Source of the DNA: RPQJ01 sp963726665
Lineage (GTDB): Bacteria > Pseudomonadota > Gammaproteobacteria > Steroidobacterales > Steroidobacteraceae
NCBI GenBank assembly: GCA_963726665.1
Contig: CAVSDW010000016.1
Location: forward strand, 38,598-102,597
Direction: 5' to 3'
Length of the DNA stretch: 64,000 nucleotides
Shown here: one piece after another, positions 17,627 to 27,313 of the stretch
How positions within the stretch are numbered: the stretch's first letter is position 1
How the letters are laid out: every line of letters starts with the position of its first letter
Made by a program: the position numbers and the translations under genes
The notes under the pieces: generated by a model
What the model was told of the DNA's origin: nothing
Seen by the model: only the letters and a program-made list of their open reading frames with translations
Databases searched by the model: none

Positions 17627-17782
17627 GACGGTGCACTCCTGTTATCCGCGCACGGGCGGAATCATCCGCGCCGCGCAGGGCGACAGGCAGCCGTTCATTC
17701 CACTACGAGTTATTACGTATGGATCGCGACCCCGTCATGGTGCTGGCGCGGCCGCCGGGAGCCCTCTCATTGCCGGCCGGCT

Positions 17783-19522
17783 TCACTCGGCCGGCTGCCC
17801 GGCGACCTTTCCGCTGCCGCGCCGCAGCCTGGGCGCGACAATGAGGGCCGTACCGTAGAGGGCCATCGCGATGAACAGGGTCGCGGGTCGCGAGTACTTG
17901 AAGTCCTGGCCAACCATCTTGAGGCCAATTCCGATCAACAGCGGGTAGACCAGCCACGACCACTCGCGGAAACGGCCCTGCCGGCCGATCCATGCAACCA
18001 CGAGCGTCGCCGTGGCTAGCACGACCGTGGTGACCGTGGCGAGCACACCCTTCGCGACGCTGCCGTCCGCCAGCCCCCCGACCAGGGGCGCGACGTAGCC
18101 CGTCACGCAGGCGGCGGCGGCGGCGAAGAAGACCAGGTTGATGACGAGCCTGAGCGCGCTCGCCACGTGGTCGCCGGTCGGCTGGCGCCGCGCGGCGGCA
18201 AGTCCGGTCGACAGTGCGCCCGCCACGAGCACGACGAGCATGACGCCGGCGGGCCGGACCCACGGCCCGGCGGCCGGCGTCGTGACCATCTGCAGCCAGT
18301 ACAACAACGTGCCCGACACGATGCCGGCCGCAAGCAGGTAGACCGCGCAGTGCACCAGCATGAATGACCGCCCGAAGCGAGACCACAGGAAGGCGCCCAG
18401 CGCCCCGAGTGCCGCGAACACCACGCCGAGCCAGGGCTCGCCCAGCACGAGCGTGAAGCCCGCCAGCACGTACACGAGCGCGAGCGTCGTGTAGTAGTAG
18501 ACGTTCGGCCCCTTGTCCTTGCTCCGGTCGAGGAACACGACGGCCACGCCATAGCTCGCCGCACCGAGGGCGAGGCTGACCACCCCGATCGTGGCCGGCA
18601 GTATTCCCGTGACCCGCGTCAGGTAGAGCGCGCCGCCGAAGCCCACGACCAGCGCGGCGATCGTCTGCGCGATCTCGAACGGAACGACGTTGCGGCCCCT
18701 GACCAGCGTCCGGATCGCGATGCTCGCGAAGTACGCTCCAAGCAGCAGGAACTGCAGCAGCATGGCGACCTGCGGTGCGTCGTGCTGTTCCGGCGCCAGC
18801 ACGCGCAGCGTCACGCCGACGACGGCTACGTCGGCAGCGAGTGCCGCAGGCCAGCGCGGTCCCCACCAGTCGAGCGAGTAGCCGAACCAGAGGGTCGCCA
18901 CGCCGAAGGCGATCAGGAAACAGGCGAACGGCGCAACCGCGCCCGTCTGGACCAGCAGGGCCGCGCTGGTCGCCAGCGCCCCCGCCACGGTGATCCAGGC
19001 CACTGCACGCAGGCGCTGATGCCACGCCACGAACAGCATCGCCGCGGTCAGCACGGCGACCGCGAGCGCGCTGGCCGTGCCGCCCAGTACCTTGAACCTG
19101 GTCGCCGCCTCGACCAGCAGCGGATAGGCGATCATGGCGGCCGCGAGCGCATGGAATACCGCGCTCGGCACCTGCCGTCGCGCGCCAGCGCGGTCGGCGA
19201 AGTAGAGCCAGACCATCGCGTAGGCGAAGCCGACGGAGAGGCCGACCGGCGGGGAGAGCACGCCCGAGTCGGTCATGGCTCGCAGGAAGAATCCGCCTGC
19301 AAGCACCAGGAAGAGTCGCCCGACGAGCGAAAGGAGTGCGATCGGATCGTATGGGTTGCGGGCCGCCGCGGCCGCCGGCGGCGCGGCACCGGTTGCGACT
19401 GCTGCTGCAGCCGCGGTCCCGGCGCCCCGCGCCTCGAGGATGCCCAGGCGCTGCTCGAGCGACTGTACGGCCAGCCTCAGTTCCGCAACGGTGGATTCAA
19501 GACGAGCGGTCCGATCCTCCAC
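17783..19522 (-). CDS. DUF2339-like polytopic membrane protein
   Basis: A 579-residue protein with a short N-terminal coiled coil (residues 1-35, leucine-rich: VAELRLAVQSLEQRLGILE), an Ala-rich linker, then about 14-16 membrane helices filling the rest. This layout resembles DUF2339 membrane proteins, whose function is unknown. The ending (PRLRRGSGKVAGQPAE) is polar. It is divergent from the Uup gene (152 bases between) and separated from the cytochrome island by the 156-base promoter gap, so there is no firm functional link. Confidence 0.55.
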   Translation of the reverse strand: MEDRTARLESTVAELRLAVQSLEQRLGILEARGAGTAAAAAVATGAAPPAAAAARNPYDPIALLSLVGRLFLVLAGGFFLRAMTDSGVLSPPVGLSVGFAYAMVWLYFADRAGARRQVPSAVFHALAAAMIAYPLLVEAATRFKVLGGTASALAVAVLTAAMLFVAWHQRLRAVAWITVAGALATSAALLVQTGAVAPFACFLIAFGVATLWFGYSLDWWGPRWPAALAADVAVVGVTLRVLAPEQHDAPQVAMLLQFLLLGAYFASIAIRTLVRGRNVVPFEIAQTIAALVVGFGGALYLTRVTGILPATIGVVSLALGAASYGVAVVFLDRSKDKGPNVYYYTTLALVYVLAGFTLVLGEPWLGVVFAALGALGAFLWSRFGRSFMLVHCAVYLLAAGIVSGTLLYWLQMVTTPAAGPWVRPAGVMLVVLVAGALSTGLAAARRQPTGDHVASALRLVINLVFFAAAAACVTGYVAPLVGGLADGSVAKGVLATVTTVVLATATLVVAWIGRQGRFREWSWLVYPLLIGIGLKMVGQDFKYSRPATLFIAMALYGTALIVAPRLRRGSGKVAGQPAE

Positions 19523-19674
19523 GGCTCCCCCCTGGCCCCGCGATTATTGTCCGTCTGCTGCGCGGCAGCGGGGCTGCTGGCGGATGACAACACCGCGCAG
19601 CGCAACAATTCATGAGGAATTGCCGAAACGCCGTGGTGCCAGCGAGCACGAGCTGTGCGATCCTCCGCGCCCTC

Positions 19675-21554
19675 ATGCCGATCCTCACGCTCCAGGACGC
19701 CCAGCTCGCCTACGGGCTGCACCCCCTGCTCGACCAGGCCGGGCTCGCCCTGCGCTCAGGCGAGCGCATCGGCCTCATCGGCCGCAACGGCACCGGCAAG
19801 TCGAGTCTCCTGAAAGTCATCGCGGGCGAGCTGGCCCTCGACGGCGGCGAGATCCGGCGGCGCGATGGACTCACGGTTACGCTCGTCGAGCAGGAACCCG
19901 AGCTGCCGCCGGCAGCGACCCTGCGCGAGAGCCTCGCCCTGCGGGGCGGATTCGAACGCATCCGGGACGAGCGCCTGCGCTGGAACGCCGAGGTCAGGCT
20001 GGTCGAATTCCTGCATCGCTTCGGGCTCGACGAGGCCATGAGCCCCGACGCGGGCTCGGGCGGCGAGCGCAAGCGAGCGGCACTCGCACTGGCACTCGCG
20101 CTCGAGCCGCAGCTCCTGCTGCTCGATGAGCCGACCAATCACCTCGACATCGACGGCATCACGCTCCTCGAGGACCTGCTCCTCAAGGGACCCGCCGCCA
20201 TCGTCATCACCCACGACCGCGCGTTTCTCGATCGCGTCGCGACCCGCATCGTCGAGCTGGACCGCGGCCTGCTCAGGTCGTATCCGGGCAATTTCGCCGC
20301 CTACGAGCGGCGCAAGGCCGAGCAGCTCGCGGCCGAAGCACTGGAGAATCGCCGGTTCGACAAGTTCTGGGCGCAGGAAGAGGTCTGGATACGCAAGGGC
20401 GTCGAGGCCCGCCGCACGCGGAATGCCGGCCGGGTACAGCGCCTCGACGACCTGCGGCGCGAGCGCGCCGCGCGGCGGGATCGGCGTCGGCAGCGTCCGC
20501 CTGACACTCGACTCCGGGGAGCGCTCGGGTCGCCTCGTGGCCGAGCTCGAGGACGTGTCGAAATCCTTCGGCGACCGCGCAATCGTCTCGGGCCTCTCGA
20601 CGCGCGATCATGCGCGGCGATCGCATCGGGGTCGTCGGCCCGAACGGCGCAGGCAAGACGACGCTCCTCAAGCTCATCCTCGGCGAGATCGCACCCGACT
20701 CGGGCTCGGTGCGGCTCGGCACCAACCTGCAGGTCGCCTACTTCGACCAGATGCGCGAGCAGCTCGACCCCGAGCGCAGCGTGGCCGACACCGTGAGCCC
20801 CGGGTCCGACTGGGTCGAGATCGGCTCCGAGCGCAAGCACGTCGTGAGCTACCTCGGCGACTTCCTGTTTCCCCCGCAGCGAGCCGACTCTCCGGTGAAG
20901 ATGCTGTCGGGTGGCGAGCGAAACCGCCTGCTGCTCGCGCGGCTCTTTGCCCGACCGGCCAACGTGCTGGTGCTCGACGAGCCCACCAACGACCTCGACA
21001 TCGACTCGCTCGAACTCCTGGAATCGACCCTGCAGGACTACCCCGGCACCGTGCTGCTGGTGAGCCACGACCGTGCGTTCCTCGACAACGTCGTGACGCA
21101 GACGCTCGCGCCCGAAGGCGACGGAACCTGGAAGGAATACGTCGGTGGCTACAGCGACTGGCTTGCGCAGAGGCCGCCATCGCGCAATCGCGCCGCAGCC
21201 ATGGCCGGGGAGGAGCGCCGGCCGGGCTCGCGCGGGACACCGGCCGCTCGCGCGGCAGAGGCCGATGGAGTCGGCGGCGATCGTGCCGGCGCAGCGCGGC
21301 AGGGCGAACCCGCAAAGCCTGCGAAGCTGAGCTACAAGGAATCGCGGGACCTCGAACAACTGCCCGCGCGCATCGAGGCGCTGGAGGCCGAGCAGCGCGA
21401 AATCACCTCACGGATGAGCGGCATTGAATACCACAGGCAGGGCGCGGCGCAGCTGCGCGCCGACGCCGCGCGCCTCGAGGCCATCGAGGTCGAGCTCGCG
21501 GCGTCCTACGAGCGATGGGCCGCCCTCGACGCGAGGGCAGGTGCCGCGCGGTGA
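19675..21554 (+). CDS. uup: ABC-F ATPase, Uup type (two frameshifts)
   Basis: A soluble protein of about 626 residues with two ABC domains, acting on ribosomes or DNA as Uup does. Domain one has GRNGTGKSS, SGGERKRAALA and LLLDEPTNHLDIDG, then the inter-domain helical linker (FDKFWAQEEVWIRKGVEARR). Frame changes near 20475 and 20605 separate it from domain two (GPNGAGKTT, LSGGERNRLLLARL, LVLDEPTNDLDID). A C-terminal coiled coil (ARIEALEAEQREITSR to the end) is typical of Uup. The first in-frame start 63 bases upstream lacks conservation, so I use the ATG at 19675. The breaks are probably sequence errors. Confidence 0.82.
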
Positions 21555-21567
21555 GCCGCAGGCCTCG

Positions 21568-22582
21568 TCACTGGCCCAGCATGTAGATCTGCCAGAGATC
21601 CTTGCTCGTCATCGGCAGCACGGGCCGCATGGCGATGCGCCCGGTCCGGCCGATGCTCCGCTCCAGGTACTGCATCTCCGTGAGCTTCTCGCGCGTCTCG
21701 TCGTCGATCGGCGAATCGAGCCCGCTCTCGCGCAGCAGGATCACGCCCTTCGCGCGCAGCGCGAGTTCCACGTGCAGGCGCATGTAGCACAGCATGTCCG
21801 CCACGACCTCGCCATGGAACTTCTCCCGGAGCGAGTGCAGGTAGGTACCGACGTGGGATTCGGAGAATTCGTGCGAGTTGATGAGCTGCAGGAGTTCCAT
21901 GTCGGAGTCGAGGTCCGAGTCGAGCCAGTCCCGCAGCGCCTTGCTCGCTGCGCTGGAAGACGAAATGCATCAGCGGCGGAAGCGCGAGCAGGATGCCGAG
22001 CGTCGCGAGCATGGGCTTCGCGAGCAGGTGGTTGAATGCCGAGTGCAGGGTGACCGCCGCCCAGAGCCCCGGCAGAAAGGCCAGCATGTGCGCCTCGGGG
22101 CGCTTCTCCGCCACCGCCACCGAGACGATCGCGAAGATCGCCGTGGCGCCGCCGTGCATGATCGCGGTGCCGAACCCGCGCACGATCTCCACCGCCACGT
22201 TCGCGTCGGGCCGTGATGCCAGGTAGTAGAGGTTCTCGACCAGCGCAAATCCGCAACCGATCGCGAAGCCGAAGATGGCGGCGTCCACCAGCATGCCGAT
22301 GCGCCGGGACCGGATCAGGTAGACGAGCACCGCGCCCTTGAGGATCTCCTCGAGCCAGGGCGACACGTATCGCGAGTACGGCACGAAATCGATGCGCAGG
22401 GCATCGAGCAGCGCACCGTTCAGGAAGTAGCTGGCGCCGGCCGCAGCGCCGCCGACCGCCATCGCGGCGACCACGGTGCGCAGGCTCACGAGCTTGAAGC
22501 TGTCGAAGTAGACCAGCGCAGCGAGGAACACGAGCACTGGCAGGAGCGCGACCGTGCCGAGCGCAATGTAATGGGAGATCAT
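21568..22582 (-). CDS. PrsW-family intramembrane peptidase-like protein (one frameshift)
   Basis: About 338 residues. The N-terminal 230 residues form seven or eight membrane helices with the PrsW metallopeptidase motifs: PWLEEILKG, FALVENLYYLAS, IMHGGATAIFA and LHSAFNHLLA, covering the conserved Glu-Glu, Glu-Asn and two His positions. The frame changes near 21955, after FVFQRSE, and continues as ALRDWLDSDLDSDMELLQL to the stop at 21568. This C-terminal soluble part (about 120 residues) is helical and of unknown role. PrsW relatives cleave anti-sigma factors in Bacillus; an anti-sigma gene lies at 26600 in this window, but a link is only speculation. It converges with uup, 13 bases apart. Confidence 0.7.
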
Positions 22583-22610
22583 CGGCCGTGCACGGCGCGC
22601 CGATCGTCGT

Positions 22611-25600
22611 TCACAGGATCTTCAGGGACGCCATGAACTCTCCCCTGCCCTTGCTGTCGCCCGCGAAGCCCACAGCGTAGCCGAAGGAGAGCATCATCGG
22701 CAGCCTGTGCAGGACCTGCAGCTGGAAGTCCAGCTGCACGCCCGCGTCGTACGCGGCTTCGCGGTAGTCGCCGTCCTGCGGGTCCAGCACGAGCGCGGCC
22801 GCGAAGATGGCCGGCCGGGCCCAGCTCGCGTAGAACGCCGGGGTCCCGAGCGCATCGAAGCGCAGCGGCGGAAGGTTCCATTCGAGCATGGACTTCACGA
22901 AGCCCTTGCCGCCGAGGGCGTCGATGTTGAAGCCCGGCATGCTGAGGACCTCGCGATAGCGCTTGGGGTCCCCGTGGTCGACGTAGTTGTTGCCGAAGCC
23001 GCCGAAATAGGCGTTGGACAGGGGATTGTCCCGGTCGCCGGAGGAAATGCCGGCCGCGTTCCTCGACCAGATCGACGAATGGCCGAGCGGCAGCGGGAAT
23101 CCGACATCGAACTTTCCGAGCAGGCTCGGAATGACGTCGCCGTTCGCGGTGTACAGGTGCGTGACGACCGCCCAGTCGTGGCCGGTCTCGACGTCCACGC
23201 TGCCGATCGAGGAGCGCGGGTTCTCGTAATAGAGCCCGAGGTCGGCGGTCCCGAGCTTGGTGAAGGGCGCCGCGACGTTCTGGAAGGCAGGCAGCGTGTC
23301 GAGGTCGCCGTAGTACGCGACGTGCGCCTTCAAGTTCATCTTCTCGGGGGGGTCGTAGGTGATCGGCCGGTCGTATCCGATGGCCGCGCTGTAGCCGGCC
23401 CGGCTCACCTTGGTCGGCCCGAAAAGGTCGTAGAAATCAGCCGCATTCCACTTCAGGGCTCCCGTCCAGAATGAATGCTGGAAAGTCGCCTCCGCGTGGC
23501 CCCGCTGCTTCCCGGGCAGCGAGTCGTCCGGGCTGTAACCCGCGGTCAGCCCCACGTTGTCGAATCCGACAGGGTCGCTGAATCGGGCGTGCAGCCCGTA
23601 AGAAACCGAATCCTTGTACCCCTGCACGACGGGGTAGATCGATTCCAGGCTGAGTTGCCGCAACGGCGAATACTCGCCCTGCGCCGTGACCTGCGACTGG
23701 TAATCGACGCTCGCCGGTGAGCCGGCGAGCCAGTCCCGCACCACCGGGCGCCTGGTGGCGATCTGCTCGCCGAGAAAGGTGATCGCACTCAGGTCGTCGG
23801 TGACCCGGGGCTCGATCATGGCCGGCACGAATCCCTGCGCCGTGTAATTCAGCACGATGAGCTTCGAGTCGTCGAACTCCAGCGGCCGGAAGAAGCCGCC
23901 GTCGCTGTTGCTGAGCGCCTCGAGCTTGCCCGTCGCGAGTTCGTAGCGATAGATGTTCGAGACACCCGTGTAGAAGGAGCTTCCGTACAGGTACCTCCCG
24001 TCGCGCGAAAACACGAATCCCTCCGGCACGGCGCTGCCGAACACGAACCGGCGGTCGGGCGCCGCATTGCCGGCGAGCAGTGCCTCGGTCCGCGTCACTC
24101 GCACCTGCATGACCTGCATGCCCGGGTTCTGCTCGTCGGGGCCCGCAACGGACATCGACAGCAGCGACCCGTCCGGCGAGACGTCGAGGTCGAACGGCAC
24201 CTCGGAGTACGGAAACACGTGCACCGATTGCCATTCGGTGTACGGGTAGGGAATGCGGACGAGGATGTCGAACCCGTTGTTGGTTCGCAGTCCCCAGAGT
24301 GAGCGGTCGACCGGGTTGAATGCCAGGTCGCCGATGCGTGCGCCCTTGAGCAGCATCGTGGACTTCTGCGTCCGCAGGTCGAACGCCATCAGGTTGCGGT
24401 ACGTAGTGTTGTCGGTCGTGTAGAAAAGCGTCTGCGAGGACGGATCGTAGGCCAGCGAGGACACGCGGTAGGAAATGGCGCCTTTCACTTCCTCGAGTTC
24501 CCTGACCTTGCCGTCGCTCATCGAGATCTCGACCAGGTGCGGCACTCGCCCGGGATAGCGCACCGCCGCGTACAGCTTCGATCGGTCGGCACTCAGGTAG
24601 GTGCGCGAAATCGCACCCAGCCCTTCCGGCGCGATGTTGGTGTGAGGCGTGATCGGGTATGTCCGCACGGACTTGAGGTTGGCTTGCTGGAACTCGTGCT
24701 CCCAGCGGATCCAGTCCTGCCAGGCCTGCGTGAGCGGAATGCCGTAGATGCGCGCGAATTCGTCGGCGTAGTAGCGGTCGGAGTCCGGACCGCGTCGCCA
24801 CCACTCGATCAGCTTCTCGGGACCGTAGGTCAGCCCCAGGTAGCTCGTGAAACGCGTGCCGTAGAGATAAGCGTTGGCCCCGACCTGGAAATCGACCTCG
24901 GTGCCTTCCGAGACCAGCCCCAGCGGATCGTAGAAATCCGCACCGTCGCGAACCATCGCGCGAAACACCATCTCGTCATAGCCGCCCTGGGCGCGGCCGA
25001 GTCCGCCGCCGAGCCAGGTCTCCATGAAGACCGCGCTGCCCTCCTGGTACCAGCGTGGCGACGAGGCACGCGGGTTCGTGAGGTAGTAGTAGAGAATCGA
25101 CTCCGGGTGCTCGGCCACCGGGGCCACCTTGCCGGCGAACAGGCGCCTGTAGCGCATGTCGGCAGGACTGGCCATGTCCGAGGTGACCAGGTGCATCGTC
25201 TCGTGATTCGCGATGGTGAACAGCCGCTCGCCGGGACTGAAGGTCTCGAACGACAGGTTGACCGGTGCGATGTCGATGAAGACCCGGTCTCGCGGGGCCC
25301 CGAGCACGGTCGTCGCGTTGCCGCGGTCGGAGAAATCCTGGAGCAGTACGGTCGCCCCGCCGTCCGGCGTGTAGCCGAGAATCTTCTTCTGTGCGGCGAG
25401 TGCGTTCAGGAAGCACTGCGTCGCGTACGGCACCAGGTAGTCCCCGGCCGGCGCAAAATCCACGACCCGGAGATCAGCCGTCTCGAGATAGTTCAGCCCG
25501 TCGGCGCGAGACTGAATGCCGCAGGCGACACAGAGGAAGGCCGCCGCGAGAACAGGGCCCGCACGCGGGCGATGGCGAATGCGAGTCGCACCGTCGCGTT

Positions 25601-25613
25601 GGCCAATGTACAT
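22611..25613 (-). CDS. Exported gluzincin-like metallopeptidase with propeller and beta-barrel regions
   Basis: A 1000-residue protein with an N-terminal signal (VLAAAFLCVACGIQSRADG, ends about residue 39). The N-terminal domain carries a zinc motif HETMH (137-141) and, 50 residues on, WYQEGSAVFME (188-198), where the Glu fits the third ligand of MA-clan peptidases. Residues about 330-620 show repeats of TolB/PD40 type (LSADRSKLYAAV, YDPSSQTLFYTT, FNPVDRSLWGL, VSPDGSLLSMSV, FSRDGRYLYGSS), i.e. a propeller. The last 350 residues alternate aromatic strands typical of an outer-membrane barrel, ending FMASLKIL. I know no named protein with this exact layout. It lies downstream of the NAA-repeat gene and a UUCG hairpin. 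Confidence 0.6.
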   Translation of the reverse strand: MYIGQRDGATRIRHRPRAGPVLAAAFLCVACGIQSRADGLNYLETADLRVVDFAPAGDYLVPYATQCFLNALAAQKKILGYTPDGGATVLLQDFSDRGNATTVLGAPRDRVFIDIAPVNLSFETFSPGERLFTIANHETMHLVTSDMASPADMRYRRLFAGKVAPVAEHPESILYYYLTNPRASSPRWYQEGSAVFMETWLGGGLGRAQGGYDEMVFRAMVRDGADFYDPLGLVSEGTEVDFQVGANAYLYGTRFTSYLGLTYGPEKLIEWWRRGPDSDRYYADEFARIYGIPLTQAWQDWIRWEHEFQQANLKSVRTYPITPHTNIAPEGLGAISRTYLSADRSKLYAAVRYPGRVPHLVEISMSDGKVRELEEVKGAISYRVSSLAYDPSSQTLFYTTDNTTYRNLMAFDLRTQKSTMLLKGARIGDLAFNPVDRSLWGLRTNNGFDILVRIPYPYTEWQSVHVFPYSEVPFDLDVSPDGSLLSMSVAGPDEQNPGMQVMQVRVTRTEALLAGNAAPDRRFVFGSAVPEGFVFSRDGRYLYGSSFYTGVSNIYRYELATGKLEALSNSDGGFFRPLEFDDSKLIVLNYTAQGFVPAMIEPRVTDDLSAITFLGEQIATRRPVVRDWLAGSPASVDYQSQVTAQGEYSPLRQLSLESIYPVVQGYKDSVSYGLHARFSDPVGFDNVGLTAGYSPDDSLPGKQRGHAEATFQHSFWTGALKWNAADFYDLFGPTKVSRAGYSAAIGYDRPITYDPPEKMNLKAHVAYYGDLDTLPAFQNVAAPFTKLGTADLGLYYENPRSSIGSVDVETGHDWAVVTHLYTANGDVIPSLLGKFDVGFPLPLGHSSIWSRNAAGISSGDRDNPLSNAYFGGFGNNYVDHGDPKRYREVLSMPGFNIDALGGKGFVKSMLEWNLPPLRFDALGTPAFYASWARPAIFAAALVLDPQDGDYREAAYDAGVQLDFQLQVLHRLPMMLSFGYAVGFAGDSKGRGEFMASLKIL

Positions 25614-25646
25614 CGTGTCCCCGCTACGCCGCTGACCTTAACGGGA

Positions 25647-25675
25647 AATGGCTCGCCCCGAAGGGGCGAGCCATT
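25647..25675 (-). terminator. Perfect 13-bp hairpin with UUCG-type loop
   Basis: AATGGCTCGCCCC pairs perfectly with GGGGCGAGCCATT. On the minus strand the loop closes as CCCC-TTCG-GGGC, a very stable tetraloop. It follows the NAA-repeat gene and precedes the 1000-residue exported protein gene by 34 bases. Only a weak T run follows, so it may be an attenuator between the two genes or a 5' leader structure. Confidence 0.55.
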
Positions 25676-25721
25676 CCATCCGCAAGCGTCGCGTCCCCGC
25701 CGGCGGCGGGGCAGCCGGTCG

Positions 25722-26494
25722 TCAATGCTGCTGGGCAGCGTTGGCGGCGTTGGCAGCGTTGGCGGCGTTGGCAGCATTCGCAGCGTTGGCAGCATTCGGC
25801 AGCATTCGCAGCGTTGGCAGCATTCGCAGCGTTCGCAGCATTCGCAGCGTTCGCAGCATTCGCAGCATTCGCAGCGTTCGCAGCGTTGGCGGCATTCGCA
25901 GCGTTCGCAGCATTCGCGGCGTTGGCAGCATTCGCAGCGTTGGCAGCGTTCGGGCTTGGCAGCGTTGGCAGCATTGGCAGCGTTCGCGGCGTTAGCAGCG
26001 TTCAGGCACGCGTTGGCAGCATTCGCAGCGTTGGCAGCATTCGCAGCGTTCGCGGCGTTGGCAGCGTTAGCAGCATTCGCAGCGTTGGCAGCGTTGGCGG
26101 CGTTGGCAGCATTCGCAGCGTTCGCAGCGTTCGCAGCGTTCGCAGCGTTAGCAGCGTTCGCAGCGTTAGCAGCGTTCGCGGCGTTGGCAGCATTAGCAGC
26201 ATTCGCAGCGTTGGCAGCATTCGCAGCGTTAGCGGCATTGGCAGCGTTCGCGGCGTTGGCTGCGCCGGCCGCCGTGCTCGCAGAACCTTGCGAGGTGGCG
26301 CCGCTCTGGTCGCCCATCGGGGCGCCCGAGGCTCCGTCCGCGCGATAGCGGTTGGCCGGAACGATCGTGCCAGAGACATCCTGGCTGGCCGGCGGATAGT
26401 TGAGGCTCAGGTAACCGACGATGCCGGCGACGGCCACCAGGCCGCCGATGATCCAGATCTTCCTGCCGGCGGAATTGTCACGTGCGCTTGCCAT
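25722..26494 (-). CDS. Membrane-anchored Asn-Ala-Ala repeat protein (frame breaks in the repeat)
   Basis: The ATG at 26494 has GGGGAG upstream and starts a protein with one membrane helix (KIWIIGGLVAVAGIVGYL, residues 12-29), a polar linker (about 30-70) and then some 55-60 copies of the tripeptide Asn-Ala-Ala, ending NAAQQH. The repeat is nearly pure; CLN replaces one unit. Frame shifts near 25955 (an extra AAGCCCG) and 25797 (an extra G) break the frame, but continuing in the next frame restores the same repeat to the stop at 25722, which argues that the repeat is truly coding. The tail would lie in the periplasm. Function unknown. A candidate ECF promoter lies at 26553-26586. Confidence 0.65.
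25735..26262 (-). repeat. 9-bp tandem repeat encoding Asn-Ala-Ala
   Basis: About 530 bases of 9-base units, on the minus strand AAC/AAT-GCT/GCC-GCC/GCG, with third-position variation that leaves the amino acids unchanged. Synonymous variation with protein conservation points to selection on the protein rather than recent slippage alone. Confidence 0.9.
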
Positions 26495-26552
26495 TTTTTA
26501 CTCCCCTCACGCCCGGTCACCCGGGCTCTGTACGTTGAACTACAACTTGAAG

Positions 26553-26586
26553 TACCGCCGGGGACGCGAAAGGTTGGTCCCCGGTC
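26553..26586 (-). promoter_or_regulatory. Candidate ECF sigma promoter for the NAA-repeat gene
   Basis: On the minus strand CGGGGACCAACCTTTC, then GTCC two bases on, and GTA 20 bases after GACCAAC. The same arrangement with identical spacing occurs before the sigma factor gene at 27857-27887. It lies 59-92 bases before the repeat-gene ATG, a good promoter distance. Confidence 0.5.
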
Positions 26587-26599
26587 ACGAAAAACCTGC

Positions 26600-27310
26600 T
26601 CACTGCGACGTCGGCACCTCCAGCACGTCGCGGTGGATCTCGGAGCCCGACGCCAGGAACCTGAGGTCTATGGCAGACCCTGCCTGGCCGGCGCCCTCGA
26701 GGACCAGAGCATAGCGCTGTTTACCGCCGGGCTGCCCCAATCCGCTGAATTGCACCTGCTGGCCATCATGCACGACCACGACTTCCAGCGGCTGCTGCAC
26801 TGCAAGATCGAACTCGACGACTCTCATCGTCGGCGACCTGAACAGCGACACCGTGCCCGTGGCCTGCTCGAGCGACACCCGTACGGTGTCCACCGGCGCC
26901 GACCCGGCGACCGGGTCCTGGCTCGCCATCGTGCCGGCGACCCCGGAAACGTCGAGGCCGGCCTGGCGGTCCGGGCCCAGCTGGAAGGCTATGGCACTGA
27001 CCAGCATGCCCCCGGCGAATGCGGCTGCAACACGCAGGATCGGGAACCGCACCCAGTTGGAACGCGTCGGCGCGGCTGCAATGCCCGGGGCCGGCATCGG
27101 AATCGCGGAGAGGATGGCGCCCTTGAGCCCCGGCGGCGGGTCGGTCGCGGGCAGCCGGTCGAGCACCGCGCAGAGCCGCCGGAGTTCGTCGCGCAGGGCG
27201 AGCGCCTCCGGGTTCGCGAGCAGGTAGCGGCTCAACTCGGCGCGATGCTGCTCCGGCAGCTCGCCGTCGACGTCGGCCTGGATGAGTTCGATGTACTTTT
27301 CTTCGATCAT
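26600..27310 (-). CDS. Anti-sigma factor, single membrane helix (RseA-like)
   Basis: A 236-residue protein whose N-terminal 75 residues (EKYIELIQADVDGELPEQHRAE, then ALRDELRRLCAVLDRLP) form the helical anti-sigma domain, without the His-Cys zinc site of ZAS proteins. One helix follows (about 92-110, RVAAAFAGGMLVSAIAFQL) and a 125-residue periplasmic domain rich in beta strands. It starts 3 bases after the sigma gene stop, so the two are coupled. It should hold the ECF sigma at the membrane until a signal, probably by proteolysis of its periplasmic part, releases it. Confidence 0.8.
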   Translation of the reverse strand: MIEEKYIELIQADVDGELPEQHRAELSRYLLANPEALALRDELRRLCAVLDRLPATDPPPGLKGAILSAIPMPAPGIAAAPTRSNWVRFPILRVAAAFAGGMLVSAIAFQLGPDRQAGLDVSGVAGTMASQDPVAGSAPVDTVRVSLEQATGTVSLFRSPTMRVVEFDLAVQQPLEVVVVHDGQQVQFSGLGQPGGKQRYALVLEGAGQAGSAIDLRFLASGSEIHRDVLEVPTSQ

Positions 27311-27313
27311 GAT

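Noticed and set aside
25735..26262. CRISPR array
   Set aside because: The units are 9-base direct tandem repeats without unique spacers and keep an open frame.
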